Source: JBPCPM01 sp050999155 (GTDB lineage Bacteria; Actinomycetota; Thermoleophilia; Solirubrobacterales; 70-9). From it: a DNA stretch of 6,520 nucleotides. How positions within the stretch are numbered: the stretch's first letter is position 1; every line of letters begins with the position of its first letter. The stretch lies in assembly GCA_050999155.1 (NCBI GenBank), contig JBPCPM010000107.1, positions 1 through 6,520 on the forward strand, in the 5' to 3' direction. This document shows positions 4,624 to 6,520 of this stretch, piece by piece. The notes beneath the pieces were generated by a model, which worked only from the letters and a program-made list of their open reading frames with translations, made no database searches and was not told the origin of the DNA. The translations under genes and the position numbers were made by a program.

Positions 4624-6519
4624 CTACGGGGTACCAGGCGTGCCGGGCTGGGGGCGGATCTCGAAGTCGACCGCGTTGTTGTTCGAGTCTTGCCCCGGGC
4701 TCTTGCGCTCGGCGCTGACATCGCCGGTGCCCGGATCGCTGAAGTGGGTTCCTTCCCACATGCTGCACTTGCGCTGTTGGTCGATGGCGACACCCAGGCC
4801 GACCGAGGAGTGCCCGAAGACGTCCGCGAGGAACGGCGCGCCTGAAAGGGACGAGCCGCAGTCCGTGGAGCTGGCGGGCACACCGGGCCGAAGGAGCTGG
4901 ATCGAGTCGGAGTCGTCTTCCGGGTCGCCGTTCTCGAAGACGATGTCGGCGCCGGGAACGATCGTGTCGCCGACCGTCGAGCCCCCGTTGCCGTCCGCGA
5001 TGACGTAGACGCCGTCGCTGCCCGGATCGGCACTGGAGGGGAGGACCAGCTCCGCGTCGATCTCCCCGGCGTTGCGCCCGGTGCCGGTCGGATCGCCGTT
5101 GCGGCCCTCGACGTAGACCAGGCGGTACCCGCCGAGCAGGTTCGCGCTGGGGGTCAGGCTGGCGTTGCCGAAGAGCTCCACGAAGGTCTTGCCCTCGTCG
5201 CTGCCGGACGTGTTCCAGTTGACCTCGTTGATGCGGAACTCGTCGCAGCCGTCGTTCGCGGCGCCGCGGGTATGGACGGCGTTGGTGGTCGAGCCGTCGT
5301 AGAACGTGTAGCACCAGTTGGCCGCGCTGTCGTTCGCCGCTTCAGACGTCTCACCTGCCGTGGAGGTCTGGGCCGAGTGCCCGTCACCTGACGGCGAGCC
5401 GGCAAGGGGTGCGTCGTCGATAAGCAGGCCCGAGGACTTCCGGAGCTCGATGTTGGCGAGCGAATCGGGGATATCGAGGCCGGCGCATGTGAAGTTGCCG
5501 CCCGCCGCAGAGCTGCTGCTGCCCCACATCCGCTCGCCGCTGGCGATCGAGACCGGTGAGGTGCCGTCGGCGTGGGCGATGGTGCACTGGCCCGAGCCGT
5601 AGCCGACGGTCATGCCGGAAAGCTCCTGCGACAGCGGGCTCAGGTTGGTCACCTCGACGAAGTCGGGGACGCCGCTGGAGCCGTTGTCTCCGAGCACTTC
5701 GGTGACCAGGACGTCTCCTGACTGCGCGCCGCATCCGGAATCGGCTGACGAGGTGACCGAAAGGCAGTAGTCACCCTTGCCGAAGTCGCCGGTCACGTTG
5801 CGCACCCGCACGAAGTAGGGGCCGCCCGCCGGCGTGGTCTCGAGGGTTGCCTCCTCGGCCCCGTCGCCTCCGTCGTTGCGCTCGGTCCCGACGAGGGTGC
5901 CCGATGAATCGAAAAGTGCGAGGCGGATGTCGAGCTCGTCTGCGGGACGGGCGAAGACGTTCAGGTCGCTCGCTCCGTCGGCGGTCACCTGGTACCAGTC
6001 CTCGTCGCCCGGGCACAGGTACTCGAAGCGGGTTCCGGCGGGGACCGCGTACGCGGTGGCCCGGGTGTCGTTCTGGTTCGCCTTGTCGTTGGCGTCCGTG
6101 CAGGAGGCGGTGACGGTGATCCCCGAGGCGGCCAGCGCTTCGTTTCCGGCCGCGTCCGTCACGGCGCCGGCGCCGGGCGGCGTGTAGGCCAGGGAGAAGT
6201 CCAGGTCGAGGTCTGCGGCACCGGAAGCACCGACGTCGATGTCGAGCGTCGTCGCGTCCGATGTCGGCTGGACTCCGGTCACCGAACGGGTGGGGGATGT
6301 CACGGCGAACGGCGTCGATCCGGTGGTCCCGGGGTGTGAGACCTTTTCGCTCCATGTCGTGCGGATACGGTCCACCTGCCCATCCACGGTTTCGTCGCGG
6401 GTGGCGGCGGAGGTGAGTAGGGGGTCGGCTCCGTCGGTGGGGGTGGTGCCGCTGGTCGATGGGGTGTTGCCGGCGCCATCAACGATTTCGTTGGAGGTGC
6501 CGGAGTAGGAGATGGTCGG
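4624..6519 (-). CDS. Secreted modular protein with Ig-like modules, PPC domain and two lamin-tail domains (5' end outside window)
   Basis: The frame is open to the right edge, so 631 C-terminal residues are visible. A GTG at 6387 lies inside a module and is not a credible start. Numbering from the first visible codon, residues 1-20 end one Ig-like module (ISYSG, VDGAGN). Residues 34-138 are a whole second module of the same kind (TRDETVDGQVDRIRTTWSE to VTDAAGNEALAASGITVTA). Residues 140-258 match a bacterial pre-peptidase C-terminal (PPC) domain (CPGDEDWYQVTADG, LDIRLALFDSSGTLV, GPYFVRVRNVTG). Residues 268-425 form a lamin-tail domain (VLVTEVLGDNG, PDFVEVTNLS, closing GAAND). Residues 426-631 form a second (FRINEVNW, FVELFGN, closing SPGQDSNNNAVDFEIRPQPG). 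The composition is rich in Gly, Ser, Asp and Thr, with ten Cys. It has no C-terminal membrane segment or LPXTG, and a complete lamin-tail closure at the stop suggests the C-terminus is intact. It is probably extracellular or surface-associated. An enzymatic N-terminus such as a protease or nuclease cannot be excluded. Confidence 0.85.
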   Translation of the reverse strand, partial: PTISYSGTSNEIVDGAGNTPSTSGTTPTDGADPLLTSAATRDETVDGQVDRIRTTWSEKVSHPGTTGSTPFAVTSPTRSVTGVQPTSDATTLDIDVGASGAADLDLDFSLAYTPPGAGAVTDAAGNEALAASGITVTASCTDANDKANQNDTRATAYAVPAGTRFEYLCPGDEDWYQVTADGASDLNVFARPADELDIRLALFDSSGTLVGTERNDGGDGAEEATLETTPAGGPYFVRVRNVTGDFGKGDYCLSVTSSADSGCGAQSGDVLVTEVLGDNGSSGVPDFVEVTNLSPLSQELSGMTVGYGSGQCTIAHADGTSPVSIASGERMWGSSSSAAGGNFTCAGLDIPDSLANIELRKSSGLLIDDAPLAGSPSGDGHSAQTSTAGETSEAANDSAANWCYTFYDGSTTNAVHTRGAANDGCDEFRINEVNWNTSGSDEGKTFVELFGNASLTPSANLLGGYRLVYVEGRNGDPTGTGRNAGEIDAELVLPSSADPGSDGVYVIADGNGGSTVGDTIVPGADIVFENGDPEDDSDSIQLLRPGVPASSTDCGSSLSGAPFLADVFGHSSVGLGVAIDQQRKCSMWEGTHFSDPGTGDVSAERKSPGQDSNNNAVDFEIRPQPGTPGTP

Positions 6520-6520
6520 T

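Noticed and set aside
6300..6387. GTG at 6387 as the start of the secreted protein
   Set aside because: It falls within a conserved Ig-like module (TVDGQVDRI), the frame stays open to the right edge, and no signal peptide follows it.

Overview
The window is GC-rich (about two thirds G+C by eye). It looks like chromosomal DNA of a free-living actinobacterium. The long GXHH-type isoleucyl-tRNA synthetase, the MarR regulator and a secreted Ig-like/PPC/lamin-tail protein would fit Acidimicrobiia or a related class. That placement is inference, because no rRNA or other marker is present.

Layout: bases 3-350 (+) are the 3' end of a MarR-family regulator gene that starts left of the window. A 199-bp leader with two hairpins separates it from ileS (550-3708, +), a complete type-2 isoleucyl-tRNA synthetase. 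ileS converges on trxA (4157-4483, -), a complete cytoplasmic thioredoxin. The 448-bp gap between them (3709-4156) has no credible gene but is full of structure: two direct copies of a hairpin unit at an exact 60-bp period (3718-3823), an 8-bp stem-loop (3964-3988), and a perfect 18-bp inverted repeat whose arms enclose a partly paired, branched interior (3994-4097). trxA has a 140-bp upstream region (4484-4623) with a good Shine-Dalgarno, a TATACT -10 candidate and an overlapping 16-bp palindrome that looks like an operator. From 4624 to the right edge (-) runs the C-terminal 631 codons of a large secreted modular protein: the end of one Ig-like module, a full second module, a PPC domain and two lamin-tail domains.

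The genes do not form one pathway. ileS is a housekeeping translation gene and trxA serves thiol redox balance. The right-hand gene makes an extracellular or surface protein. No mobile element, CRISPR array, tRNA or defence system was found. The points that most deserve attention are the GXHH active-site signature of IleRS, which in characterised IleRS2 enzymes goes with very strong mupirocin resistance, and the structured repeats in the convergent intergenic region.
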